DNA of 19,162 nt from Verrucomicrobia bacterium 12-59-8 (GTDB lineage Bacteria; Verrucomicrobiota; Verrucomicrobiae; Verrucomicrobiales; Verrucomicrobiaceae), in the NCBI GenBank assembly GCA_002279765.1, contig NCCR01000001.1, positions 14,384 to 33,545 on the forward strand, in the 5' to 3' direction. The position numbers and the translations under genes were made by a program. Positions within the stretch are counted from its first letter, which is position 1, and each line of letters starts with the position of its first letter. Of this stretch, positions 1-7,192 are shown piece after piece. A model generated the notes under the pieces. It saw nothing but the letters and a program-made list of their open reading frames with translations, was not told where the DNA came from and ran no database searches.

Positions 1-1148
1 ACGACTGGTCCAAGGTCATCGGCCGCAGCCGTGGCGTCAGCGACAAGCTCAACAAGGGCATCGAGTTCCTCTTCAAGAAGAACAAGGTCGACTACCTCAG
101 AGGCACTGCCAGCATCCCTGCCGCAGGCAAGGTCGAAGTGACCGCCGCCGACGGCAAAACTGAAACCCACGATGCCGCTAACATCCTCATCGCCACCGGC
201 GCAAAGACCCGCCCGATGCCCGGCTTCCCCTTCAATGGCAAGACCGTCATCGGCAGCAAGGAAGCCATGATGCTGGAAAAGCAGCCGAAGAGCATCATCG
301 TCATCGGTGCCGGTGCCATCGGCATTGAGTTCGCCTATTTCTTCAACGCCTACGGCACCAAGGTGACCGTCGTTGAAATGCTGCCAGACGTGCTTCCAGT
401 GGAAGACACTGAAGTCAGCAAGCTCCTGGAAAAGAGCCTAACCAAGTCCGGCATCCGCATCCTCACCAACACCAAGGTCACCGGCACCTCCGAAGACGGC
501 AATGGCGTCAAGATCACCGTCGAAGGCGCTGCCAACGAAACCCTTGAGGCGGACGTCTGCCTCGTCGCCATCGGCGTCGCCCCCGTGCTGCCCGGCGGCA
601 TGGAGATCAAGCTCACCGATCGCGGTTGGCTGCAGACCGACGACCGCTACCAGACCTCCGTCAAAGGCGTCTACGGTGCCGGCGACATCATCGGGCCACC
701 CTGGCTCGCCCACGTGGCCAGCTACGAGGCCGTGCAGTGCGTCGAAGGTCTCTTCACCAAGCACAAGCCCAAGAAAGTCGGCGTCTTCCCCGGCTGTACC
801 TACTGCCATCCGCAGGTGGCCAGCATCGGCCTCACCGAGCGCGCCGCCAAGGAAAAGGGCCTCAAGTTCAAGATCGGCAAGTTCCCCTACGTCGCCAGCG
901 GCAAGGCACTCGCCGCCGCCGAGTCCGAAGGCTTTGTCAAGATCCTCTACGGCGAACCGCACGGTGAAATCATCGGCGCGCACATCATCGGCAGCGAAAG
1001 CACCGAGATGATCGCCGAGATCGGCCTCGCCATGAACCTCGAAGCCACCTGGGACGAAATCGAAGCCACCATCCACGCCCATCCGACTCTGTCGGAAATG
1101 GTCAAGGAGGCCACCGAAGTCGCCAAGGGGCATCCGATTCACGTGTGA
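1..1148 (+). CDS. lpdA: Dihydrolipoyl dehydrogenase (E3), 3' part; start lies before the window
   Basis: This is the FAD/NAD-dependent E3 flavoprotein that reoxidises dihydrolipoamide in 2-oxoacid dehydrogenase or glycine-cleavage complexes. The reading frame is open from base 3, leaving 381 residues visible. A family length near 470 means about 90 residues are missing, including the FAD loop and redox-active CxxxxC. What is visible: the IATGA motif, the second Rossmann motif GAGAIGIEFA with an acidic residue after VTVVE (NAD binding), the FAD-contacting GAGDI motif, and the C-terminal interface with HAHPTLSE, whose His-Glu pair is catalytic. The internal GTG at 138 is only an artefact of truncation. 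The stop overlaps the next gene by four bases (GTGA). Partner E1/E2 genes are not in the window, so the parent complex cannot be assigned. Confidence 0.95.
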   Translation, partial: DWSKVIGRSRGVSDKLNKGIEFLFKKNKVDYLRGTASIPAAGKVEVTAADGKTETHDAANILIATGAKTRPMPGFPFNGKTVIGSKEAMMLEKQPKSIIVIGAGAIGIEFAYFFNAYGTKVTVVEMLPDVLPVEDTEVSKLLEKSLTKSGIRILTNTKVTGTSEDGNGVKITVEGAANETLEADVCLVAIGVAPVLPGGMEIKLTDRGWLQTDDRYQTSVKGVYGAGDIIGPPWLAHVASYEAVQCVEGLFTKHKPKKVGVFPGCTYCHPQVASIGLTERAAKEKGLKFKIGKFPYVASGKALAAAESEGFVKILYGEPHGEIIGAHIIGSESTEMIAEIGLAMNLEATWDEIEATIHAHPTLSEMVKEATEVAKGHPIHV

Positions 1149-2068
1149 TTAACGAAGATTCCATCTTCGAACTGCTTAAACTGTCTGGCGTGCCTCCCGA
1201 AAAGGCACGCCAGCGTTCTGTTTGGCTAACGGAAGATTTAGTTTGGATCGACTTTGATGTTTTTCAATGTACCCCCGCAAATTCTCCGTTCAGAGATCCA
1301 CAAACAGGCCAAGTAGTGCCTGTTGTTGAGTATGAGTTTGGAACGACACAGTTCAGCGTAAATAACGCAGAGAATTTAGAGGACAAAAGGTCGATTGCGA
1401 TTGGGGGAGCAGGCCTCAATCGAGGGAGTCTACGGTGGTTCTCAATCGTCAGTGAACTCGGACGCAAGTTACTACCCAATCACTGGCTAAAATGTAAAAA
1501 GCTGAGGAACGCGCTTCGCTCACCTGCGCAGCATTTAGATACTTTGAATGAGGTTTGGTGGCTCGGACGATTCCCTGCCGCAGTAGACGTGATGCCTTGT
1601 TTTCAGATGATGCCTCCGAAGGACATCGATTGGAGGTTTAGGCTGTCTGGGTCAGACACTTGGATAAATATTGAAGTGAAAAACAGGCCTGGTGATATCT
1701 CAAGGCATGTCCATGGGCTAACAAAAACGGCGGATTATCTATTCAGCAAGATTGATGGCAAGTTTGCGCCAAGCCCGACTAATGAGGTGAATTTCGTAGC
1801 TCTCTCTCTTTGTGGTGCAATCAGCCGGGATGTGCAGCTTTGTACATCAGAATGGTTGTCTAACCAAAATGAAGTTGATGGAGTACTGATTTGGTCAACG
1901 GAATCTCGAAATAGCAGGCCATTCGATTCTCAGAACAGAGTTGCCAAAGCCAAGGCGGTGAGTTCTTCCGCGATTCGAGAGCCTGAGGAAGAATTGGAAA
2001 TGTTCATGGTCTACGAGGTGGTTCATTGGCCGCGAGAAATACTCGGCGAACCTCCACCGGGTCTTTAA
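1145..2068 (+). CDS. Unrecognised 307-aa protein, possible PD-(D/E)XK nuclease-fold protein
   Basis: I do not recognise a named family. The GTG start overlaps the lpd stop; no ATG occurs in frame until residue 150, so the start is either this one or another non-ATG codon such as GTG at 1190. The protein is soluble, with no signal peptide or membrane segment. Residues 136-179 hold an acidic residue in a helix (NEVWWL, E136), then DIDWRF (D160/D162), then a beta-like stretch ending in IEVKNR (E177-x-K179). This spacing resembles the active site of PD-(D/E)XK restriction-like nucleases. The E-x-K is what I see; the fold is inference. Codon use is much AT-richer (TTT, AAT, ATT, TTA) than in lpd or the downstream amidohydrolase, which suggests horizontal acquisition. 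No methylase or other defence partner is adjacent. Confidence 0.72.
   Translation: MINEDSIFELLKLSGVPPEKARQRSVWLTEDLVWIDFDVFQCTPANSPFRDPQTGQVVPVVEYEFGTTQFSVNNAENLEDKRSIAIGGAGLNRGSLRWFSIVSELGRKLLPNHWLKCKKLRNALRSPAQHLDTLNEVWWLGRFPAAVDVMPCFQMMPPKDIDWRFRLSGSDTWINIEVKNRPGDISRHVHGLTKTADYLFSKIDGKFAPSPTNEVNFVALSLCGAISRDVQLCTSEWLSNQNEVDGVLIWSTESRNSRPFDSQNRVAKAKAVSSSAIREPEEELEMFMVYEVVHWPREILGEPPPGL
1153..1169 (+). other. Perfect 7-bp hairpin just after the lpd stop
   Basis: CGAAGAT and ATCTTCG form a perfect inverted repeat with a three-base loop, starting four bases after the lpd stop codon and lying in codons 3-9 of the following gene. It may protect the 3' end of the lpd transcript or shade the ribosome site of the next gene; which of these applies is not shown by sequence alone. 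Confidence 0.5.
1185..1224 (+). terminator. Terminator-like 10-bp GC-rich hairpin inside the 5' end of the next gene
   Basis: CTGGCGTGCC and GGCACGCCAG are perfect complements separated by nine bases (1185-1194 and 1204-1213). A broken T-rich stretch follows (TTCTGTTT at about 1215-1222). Geometry and position, about 37 bases after the lpd stop, fit the intrinsic terminator of the lpd transcription unit. The T-run is interrupted, and the hairpin is also in frame as coding sequence for residues 14-23 of the 307-aa protein, so termination is uncertain. Confidence 0.45.
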
Positions 2069-2238
2069 TGTTTTTCCGAGGACAAAAGACTTGAGTCGAG
2101 CTTTCCACGGGTTGCGAGAATCGCGATGCTGAGTCTCCAAACCTAGGAATGCAATGGCTCAAAGAATCTGTCTTGCGCGACTGATCTTTGCCTCCACCAT
2201 CAGCCGAGATGTCGCCCGCCGCTCATTGACTGCTGAAC

Positions 2239-2436
2239 ATGAACCGTCTGGACCGCATAGCGATCTCGGTGGGAACGCTCGAAGATCAGCGGCGCGAGGA
2301 TTACAAATACTGGATGTCGCGTCCGGCGCGTGAGCGCTTCCTGGCCATCGAAAAACTACGACTCATTTACTATGGAGAGTCTGCTCTCAGACGATTTGAC
2401 AGAGTTTTTGAGGTGGCTCATCGCGGAGAGAGTTGA
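2239..2436 (+). CDS. Small 65-aa protein of a toxin-antitoxin-associated YWxSR...ER family (orphan)
   Basis: The 65-residue protein starts at ATG with MNRLDR. Its core reads DYKYWMSRPARERF, then AIEKLRLIYYG, then RFDRVFEV. I recall this pattern from small proteins (YWxSRxxxERLxAxExLR...YG...RLQRVFEV) that usually sit directly beside a nucleotidyltransferase-type gene (DUF6036-like or similar) in two-gene units resembling toxin-antitoxin pairs. That association is from memory, not from a search. Here the partner is missing: 2069-2238 and 2437-2492 hold no credible reading frame, promoter or terminator that I can see. It may be a degraded or solitary copy, or an adapter acting on a partner elsewhere. 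No clear Shine-Dalgarno sequence precedes the ATG. Confidence 0.6.
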   Translation: MNRLDRIAISVGTLEDQRREDYKYWMSRPARERFLAIEKLRLIYYGESALRRFDRVFEVAHRGES

Positions 2437-2492
2437 GATTCCAGAGTGAAACTCGACAGGGTCATCCCGTATAGGCTTCACCATCATCCACC

Positions 2493-3458
2493 ATGAATCG
2501 CCGTCAGTTCCTCCACACCACCTCCGCTGCAGCCCTCGCCGCTTCCTCCTGCACAACGACCACTCGCAGGGCGGACAAGCTGATCATCGACACGCATCAG
2601 CACCTCTGGGGCGGTGATTTCGTGAACCCACCCTGGGTCAAGACAGCGCCGGAAGTGCTGCAGCACGATTTCCTTACCCCCGAATATGTGGAGGCCACTC
2701 ATGGCCTCAACGTGAAGGCCATCTACATGGAAGTCGATGTAGCTCCGAAAGATCACGTCAAAGAAGCCGATGCCATCGTGGCCCAATGCAGCGCCCGCAA
2801 CACCCCGACCATCGCCGCCACGATTGGCGGACGTCCCGCCTCGGCAGATTTCGAGAGCTACGTGCAGCGCTACGCAGGCAATGGCATCGTCAAAGGCCTC
2901 CGCCAGGTGCTGCACGGCCCTTCCACGCCCGCTGGCTATTGCCTGCGTCCCGATTTCGTGCGCGGCGTGCAGACACTCGGCAAACACGGGCTCAACTTCG
3001 AGCTCACCATGCGCCCAACGGAACTGCACGATGCCGTGAAGCTCATCCAGCAGTGCCCGGAGACCCACTTCGTCCTCGACCACTGCGGCAACGGCGACCC
3101 CAAAGCCTTCAATCCCAAACTCGGCCCTGGCCTGCCGCGCACCTGCACCGCCGACGGCTGGAAGCGCGGCATCGATGCCGTCGCCGCACAGCCCGGCGTC
3201 ATGTGCAAGATCAGCGGCATCGTCGCCTTCGTCCCACCGGGCGAGTGGCGCGCCGAAGATCTCGCACCGGTGGTGAACCACTGTCTCGATGCCTTCGGCC
3301 CCGACCGCGTCTTCTTCGGCGGTGACTGGCCGGTGTGCCTGCTCGGCAGCCGCGTACGCGGCTGGGTGGAGGCCCTGGATCAGATCGTGGCATCACGCCC
3401 CTTCGCCGACCAACGCAAGCTGTGGTCGGGCAATGCGAGCAAGTTTTACCGGCTGTAA
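2493..3458 (+). CDS. Exported amidohydrolase family 2 / TIM-barrel metal-dependent hydrolase
   Basis: A 321-residue metal-dependent hydrolase of the amidohydrolase-2 type (COG3618-like, the group that includes L-fuconolactonase-like lactonases). The N-terminus MNRRQFL followed by an Ala-rich stretch is a Tat signal. The Cys at residue 20 after AASS is a weak lipobox, so it may be a Tat-exported lipoprotein. Mature landmarks: DTHQHLW (H35-x-H37, metal ligands on strand 1), VLDHCGN (H197), GGDWPV (D278, catalytic acid/base on strand 8) and NASKFY near the C-terminus. The substrate cannot be read from sequence; a sugar lactone is the best family-based guess. It stands alone on this strand, with its stop eight bases from the convergent permease stop. 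The start is fixed by the twin-arginine motif directly after the ATG. Confidence 0.88.
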   Translation: MNRRQFLHTTSAAALAASSCTTTTRRADKLIIDTHQHLWGGDFVNPPWVKTAPEVLQHDFLTPEYVEATHGLNVKAIYMEVDVAPKDHVKEADAIVAQCSARNTPTIAATIGGRPASADFESYVQRYAGNGIVKGLRQVLHGPSTPAGYCLRPDFVRGVQTLGKHGLNFELTMRPTELHDAVKLIQQCPETHFVLDHCGNGDPKAFNPKLGPGLPRTCTADGWKRGIDAVAAQPGVMCKISGIVAFVPPGEWRAEDLAPVVNHCLDAFGPDRVFFGGDWPVCLLGSRVRGWVEALDQIVASRPFADQRKLWSGNASKFYRL

Positions 3459-3466
3459 GTCTGGCT

Positions 3467-4603
3467 TCAGTCCAGCGTCTGCCGGTAGCGAAACACTCCG
3501 ATGAACAGGGCGACGAGGGCAAAGAGCCCGATCTGCCAGAGCTGAAGCGAGATATCAGCGAACGTGTTCCCCTTCAGCAGCACCCCGCGCACGATGCGTA
3601 GGAAATGCGTGAGCGGCAGCACCTCGCCGATGGCCTGCGCCCACTGCGGCATGCCGCGAAAGGGAAACATGAAGCCAGAGAGCAGCAGCGAGGGCAGGAA
3701 GAAAAAGAACGAGCCCTGCACGGCCTGCAGCTGATTGGTGGCCAGCGTCGAGAACGTGATGCCCACCGCGAGATTCGCGGCGATGAAGACAAACGCCGCT
3801 ACAAAGAGCAGGCCGAGATTCCCAATCATCGGCACGTGAAAAAGAAAGTGCGCGGCGGCTAGAATGAGCACCACCTGGATGTAGCCGACTAGCATGTAGG
3901 GGATGATTTTTCCCAGCAGCACTTCAAACGGGCGTGTCGGCATGGAGAGCAGGTTTTCCATCGTGCCGCGCTCGCGCTCACGTGTGATGGCGAGCGCGGT
4001 GATCATGACCATCGTCATCGTGAGCACCACGCCCATGAGCCCGGGGACGATATTGTACTGCGTGATGGCCTCGGGATTGTAGAGCGCATGGATGTGCAAA
4101 TCGATGGGCGCTTCGCTTTGCGCGAGGTAGGCCAGCGGCCCTTTCAGATCGTTCTGCAACGCGGTGCTTACCAAGGTCCGCACGGTGCCGATGGCGTTGC
4201 TCGTCGCCGCAGGGTCGGTGGCGTCGGCTTCGATCAGCAGCGCAGGCTTGTCACCACGCAGGAGGTCACGGGAGAAATCCTGCGGGATAGTGATGACAAA
4301 CTGCACTTCGCCATGCTCCAGCACCTCACGCGCCTCGTCCTCGCTCTTCACCTGCCGCACAAACTCGTAGTAGCCGCTGTTGCTTATGGCGCTGAGCAGC
4401 GTGCGCGCCTGGGGCCCGTCGTCATTCATGAGGACGGCGGCGGGCAGGTGCTTGGGATCGGAGTTGATGGCGAAGCCAAACAGCATGAGCTGCAGCAGCG
4501 GAATGCCGACCATCATGCCAAACGTCACGCGATCACGCCGCATCTGGATGAACTCCTTGATGATGATCGCCAGAAAGCGGGTGATGGAGAAGTAATGGTT
4601 CAT
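3467..4603 (-). CDS. ABC-2 type transporter permease (YhhJ/YbhR-like)
   Basis: A 378-residue ABC exporter permease of the ABC-2 family. One transmembrane helix near residues 28-46 is followed by a periplasmic domain of about 135 residues, then five helices near 184-206, 234-255, 263-286, 297-315 and 355-372. The loop ERERGTMENLLSMP (209-222) is the cytoplasmic coupling segment seen in YhhJ/YbhS/YbhR and DrrB relatives. Its ATG overlaps the ATPase stop by four bases (ATGA), so it is translationally coupled. Known Ybh-type systems encode two permeases; only one is present here, so a homodimer is implied. It is the last gene of the tetR operon. The substrate is unknown, though drugs or other amphiphiles are typical. 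Confidence 0.92.
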   Translation of the reverse strand: MNHYFSITRFLAIIIKEFIQMRRDRVTFGMMVGIPLLQLMLFGFAINSDPKHLPAAVLMNDDGPQARTLLSAISNSGYYEFVRQVKSEDEAREVLEHGEVQFVITIPQDFSRDLLRGDKPALLIEADATDPAATSNAIGTVRTLVSTALQNDLKGPLAYLAQSEAPIDLHIHALYNPEAITQYNIVPGLMGVVLTMTMVMITALAITRERERGTMENLLSMPTRPFEVLLGKIIPYMLVGYIQVVLILAAAHFLFHVPMIGNLGLLFVAAFVFIAANLAVGITFSTLATNQLQAVQGSFFFFLPSLLLSGFMFPFRGMPQWAQAIGEVLPLTHFLRIVRGVLLKGNTFADISLQLWQIGLFALVALFIGVFRYRQTLD

Positions 4604-5529
4604 GCGGCGGCGAAGTTGTCCTTCGATTGATCCATCAGGTGAATAAACACGTCCTCAAGGCCGGGGCGGATGAGCGTCCATTCGTAATCTTTGCGGAAAG
4701 GCGCAATGGCCTGCTCCAGTGCTGCCGCATCGCCACCGCTGACGTGCAGCATGGTGCCAAACGCCACCGCCTGATGCACGCCCGGCTTCCCACGGAGCTG
4801 CGCGGCGAGCTTCAGCAGATTGTTCCCTTTCACCGACCAGGTGGTGAGATGCGCACTCTCAATCACTTCCTGCACGGTGCCATGGGTGAGCAGATTGCCA
4901 TACGCGAGGTAGGCCAGTCGATGACAACGCTCGGCCTCGTCCATGTAATGCGTGGTGATGAGAAACGTTAGCCCTTCGGCGGCGAGTTGATGAATCTGCT
5001 CCCAGAAATCACGCCGTGCCTTCGGGTCAACGCCAGCGGTGGGTTCATCCAGCAGGAGCAGTTTGGGCTCATGGATCAAACAGGCCGCCAGCGCGAGCCG
5101 CTGCTTCCAGCCGCCTGACAACTGGCCCGCCAGTTGCTGCTCACGTCCAGTGAGGCCGAGCCGCTTGATGGAGGCGCTCACCGTCTTTTCTCGATTTTTG
5201 ACGCCATACATCCGCGCCACAAAATCTAAATTCTCGCGAATGCTCAGGTCTTCGTAGAAGCTGAAGCGCTGCGTCATGTACCCCACCTGCTTTTTGATCT
5301 CCTCGCTCTGTTTGATCACGTCAAAACCCAGACAGGTGCCGCTGCCTTCGTCTGCCTTGAGCAGGCCGCACAGCATGCGAATGAAGGTGGTCTTGCCGCT
5401 GCCATTGGGACCGAGAAAGCCGTAGATCTCGCCAGCGCGCACTTGCAGGTCGATCTTGTTCACGACGGTGCGCGTGCCGAAACGCTTCGTCATGCCTTTC
5501 ACGTCGATGGCCAGTGCTTCGCTCATCAT
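4600..5529 (-). CDS. ABC transporter ATP-binding protein of the efflux operon
   Basis: A 309-residue cytoplasmic ATPase energising the neighbouring permease. Motifs in order: Walker A GPNGSGKT (40-47), Q-loop Gln near 87 (YMTQRF), signature LSGGW (137-141), Walker B LLLLDEP (157-163) and H-loop His 194 (ITTHYMDEAE). About 90 C-terminal residues beyond the nucleotide-binding domain match the accessory region of DrrA/CcmA-like exporters. Unlike E. coli YbhF it has only one nucleotide-binding domain, so it must act as a dimer. The ATG is embedded in the upstream stop (TGATG, one-base overlap). A second ATG follows at codon 2, and either could be used. Confidence 0.95.
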   Translation of the reverse strand: MMSEALAIDVKGMTKRFGTRTVVNKIDLQVRAGEIYGFLGPNGSGKTTFIRMLCGLLKADEGSGTCLGFDVIKQSEEIKKQVGYMTQRFSFYEDLSIRENLDFVARMYGVKNREKTVSASIKRLGLTGREQQLAGQLSGGWKQRLALAACLIHEPKLLLLDEPTAGVDPKARRDFWEQIHQLAAEGLTFLITTHYMDEAERCHRLAYLAYGNLLTHGTVQEVIESAHLTTWSVKGNNLLKLAAQLRGKPGVHQAVAFGTMLHVSGGDAAALEQAIAPFRKDYEWTLIRPGLEDVFIHLMDQSKDNFAAA

Positions 5530-6476
5530 CAGGGCGCGAATTCGACATCCACTGGCTGCCCCGGGTGCAGTTTCGCCGCCACGGTATCGTCAAAGCGCAG
5601 TTCGATCATGAATACGAGCTTGCTGCGGTTTACCTGGCTGTAGATCACCGGCGGGGTGTACTCCGCCTGAGGCGCGATGAAACTCACACGAGCTGAAATC
5701 GCTTCTGCAAAACCATCAATATAAACCTTGACCGCGTCGCCCGGGTGCAGGGTTGAAAGCCGCGCCTGCGGCACAAAAGCACGGACCTTCATGTTCGCAG
5801 ACGGAAGAAGTGATATAACGGGTCTGCCTGCCACGACAAATTCGCCCTCGCGATACAACGTGTCATCGACCAAGCCAGCCTGCGGAGCACTCTGCTGCCG
5901 CTGGGACAGATCCCACTCCGCTCTCACCAACGCAGACTCGCGCGCCTTCACTTCGGCCTCCAGCGCAGCTACCGCGTCGTTGCGCATTCCCAGTTCCGCT
6001 GTTTTCAGTTCCGCTTCCAACTGTTTCACCCGCAGTCGGCTCTGTTCATGGGTGGTGCGTGCGTGGTCGATGCTTTCAATCGCAACGGCACCCGTTTTGC
6101 GCAACGTTTCCTGCCGTGAGAGATCCAAAGCCGAGAATGATGCGTCCTCTTGGGCCTGCATCAGTTGGAATTTTAGCGAATCGATTTCCGTCGCTCGGCG
6201 GCCCTTCTTGGCATCTTCCAGCGTCGCCTTTGCCTGCTCCAGACGTTGCGTTGCTTCATCCCGCGCGGCCATTTCCGTCACCGCTTCCAGAGCAAACAAA
6301 GGATCTCCCGCCTTCGCTTGCCTACCGCGTTGCACATGCACCTTTTTGAGCTTTCCACCTGAGGGAGCAGAGACATGCACGAATTCGCCTTCGACGTAGC
6401 CCTGAAGCAGCTTCGATGGCGTTCGCTCGCAGGATGCGAGGATCAATATCAGCAAAGTCATTGCTCTTCGTTTCAT
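5529..6476 (-). CDS. HlyD/YbhG-type membrane fusion protein, predicted lipoprotein
   Basis: A 315-residue periplasmic adaptor linking an ABC-2 exporter to the outer membrane. The signal peptide ends in lipobox LASC with Cys 16, so the protein is probably lipid-anchored rather than held by a transmembrane helix. A biotinyl-lipoyl half motif near residues 32-65 (SAPSGGKLKKVHVQRG) is followed by a long charged coiled-coil hairpin (about 70-200). The second lipoyl half (YREGEFVVAGRPV) and a beta-barrel segment (MKVRAFVP...HPGDAVKVYIDG) follow. The domain order is the same as in YbhG/YhiI. No TolC-like outer-membrane factor is encoded nearby. Both ends overlap neighbouring operon genes. Confidence 0.92.
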   Translation of the reverse strand: MKRRAMTLLILILASCERTPSKLLQGYVEGEFVHVSAPSGGKLKKVHVQRGRQAKAGDPLFALEAVTEMAARDEATQRLEQAKATLEDAKKGRRATEIDSLKFQLMQAQEDASFSALDLSRQETLRKTGAVAIESIDHARTTHEQSRLRVKQLEAELKTAELGMRNDAVAALEAEVKARESALVRAEWDLSQRQQSAPQAGLVDDTLYREGEFVVAGRPVISLLPSANMKVRAFVPQARLSTLHPGDAVKVYIDGFAEAISARVSFIAPQAEYTPPVIYSQVNRSKLVFMIELRFDDTVAAKLHPGQPVDVEFAP

Positions 6477-7105
6477 AGTGTTGCCCTCCCTTTAGCAGTC
6501 ATTACACCGCCCAAAATCACGTTCAGGATCGCCGAAAATCCGGCCTTGGGGGTGAGCTTCAATTCTTCCAACTTTTTCGGATTCATGATGCCGTGCATTG
6601 CCGCTAGCAGCAGCTCGATCACCAGCTTGGCCGACACATCAGCGCGAATCATGCCCGCCTTTCCTCCTGATGTGAGAAGCCGCATGAAACAGCGTTCGAT
6701 GATAACAGCGCGGCGAGACTCCACTACGGCAAAGAGTTCAGGGGCGTCGCGCCGGATGTCGCGCAGGAACACCGGCTGAATCTCCCCCGTGTGCTTTTGC
6801 AGGCAGGCCAGCAGGCCGTGCAGTGCATCCTGAAATAAAGCGGGTTCACCGCCCAGTAGGCGCTCCAAATCCGACTCTACCTCCGTCATTTTGTCCTGCA
6901 TTACCGCCTCCACTAACGCCACCTTGCTCTTGAAGTGCGCATAGAACGTCTTCTTGCTCATGCCCAACTCGACCGCGAGGTCGTCCATTGTCACGCCACG
7001 GAATCCGTTCGCCAAAAAGTGCCGCCGTGCCGCTGAGACAATTTTTTGCTTTGCCACCGGGTCGGAGGTTGCTCCGACTGGCTTGTTGATATGTTTGTCT
7101 GTCAT
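6473..7105 (-). CDS. TetR/AcrR-family repressor, first gene of the efflux operon
   Basis: A 210-residue one-component regulator. The N-terminal DNA-binding domain contains AARRHFLANGFRGVTMDDLA, then LGMSKKTFYAHFKSK, the classic TetR helix-turn-helix (about residues 24-64). The rest is a helical ligand-binding and dimerisation domain typical in length. I chose the ATG at 7105, which is preceded by CAGG about five bases upstream. A longer in-frame TTG start at 7153 would add 16 residues with no TetR homology and would place the operator inside the coding region. Being the first gene of the operon with an inverted repeat right before it, it probably represses itself and the three exporter genes until a ligand binds. 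Confidence 0.92.
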   Translation of the reverse strand: MTDKHINKPVGATSDPVAKQKIVSAARRHFLANGFRGVTMDDLAVELGMSKKTFYAHFKSKVALVEAVMQDKMTEVESDLERLLGGEPALFQDALHGLLACLQKHTGEIQPVFLRDIRRDAPELFAVVESRRAVIIERCFMRLLTSGGKAGMIRADVSAKLVIELLLAAMHGIMNPKKLEELKLTPKAGFSAILNVILGGVMTAKGRATL

Positions 7106-7113
7106 ATACCTGA

Positions 7114-7139
7114 GAAACTGGAATAGTATTAGCAGTTTC
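7114..7139 (-). promoter_or_regulatory. Putative TetR operator (7-bp perfect inverted repeat)
   Basis: GAAACTG and CAGTTTC form a perfect inverted repeat with a 12-base spacer that itself contains AATA-c-TATT, making the site nearly palindromic throughout. It ends eight bases before the tetR ATG and overlaps the predicted -10 box, as expected for autorepression by a TetR dimer. Binding is inferred from position and symmetry. Confidence 0.6.
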
Positions 7140-7153
7140 CAGGCCGCACGCAA
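7126..7153 (-). promoter_or_regulatory. Candidate sigma-70 promoter of the tetR operon
   Basis: On the minus strand TTGCGT (7153-7148) and TAATAC (7131-7126) are separated by 16 bases. The -10 box lies inside the putative operator. The short leader this predicts fits the CAGG ribosome site just before the ATG at 7105. Spacing is slightly short and the matches are partial. Confidence 0.35.
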
Positions 7154-7192
7154 GTGGACCTTTAGGTGGTCGGCCCGAACTCCGCCGCAGGA

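Noticed and set aside
438..1142. 234-codon open frame on the minus strand
   Set aside because: Antisense to lpd; the lpd motifs leave no doubt about the coding strand.
2484..3281. 265-codon open frame on the minus strand
   Set aside because: Antisense shadow of the amidohydrolase, with no motif of its own and poor composition.
3455..3482. Short CTGG/CCAG hairpin between the convergent amidohydrolase and permease stops
   Set aside because: Only four-base arms and no T-run, too weak to call a terminator.
4088..4630. 180-codon open frame on the plus strand
   Set aside because: Antisense to the permease; no recognisable motif.
5728..6399. 223-codon open frame on the plus strand, Ser/Ala/Arg-rich
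   Set aside because: Antisense to the HlyD-type gene; biased composition and no domain.
7106..7153. TTG-initiated 16-residue N-terminal extension of the TetR regulator
   Set aside because: No TetR homology, and it would put the palindromic operator and promoter inside the coding region; ATG 7105 has a ribosome site.
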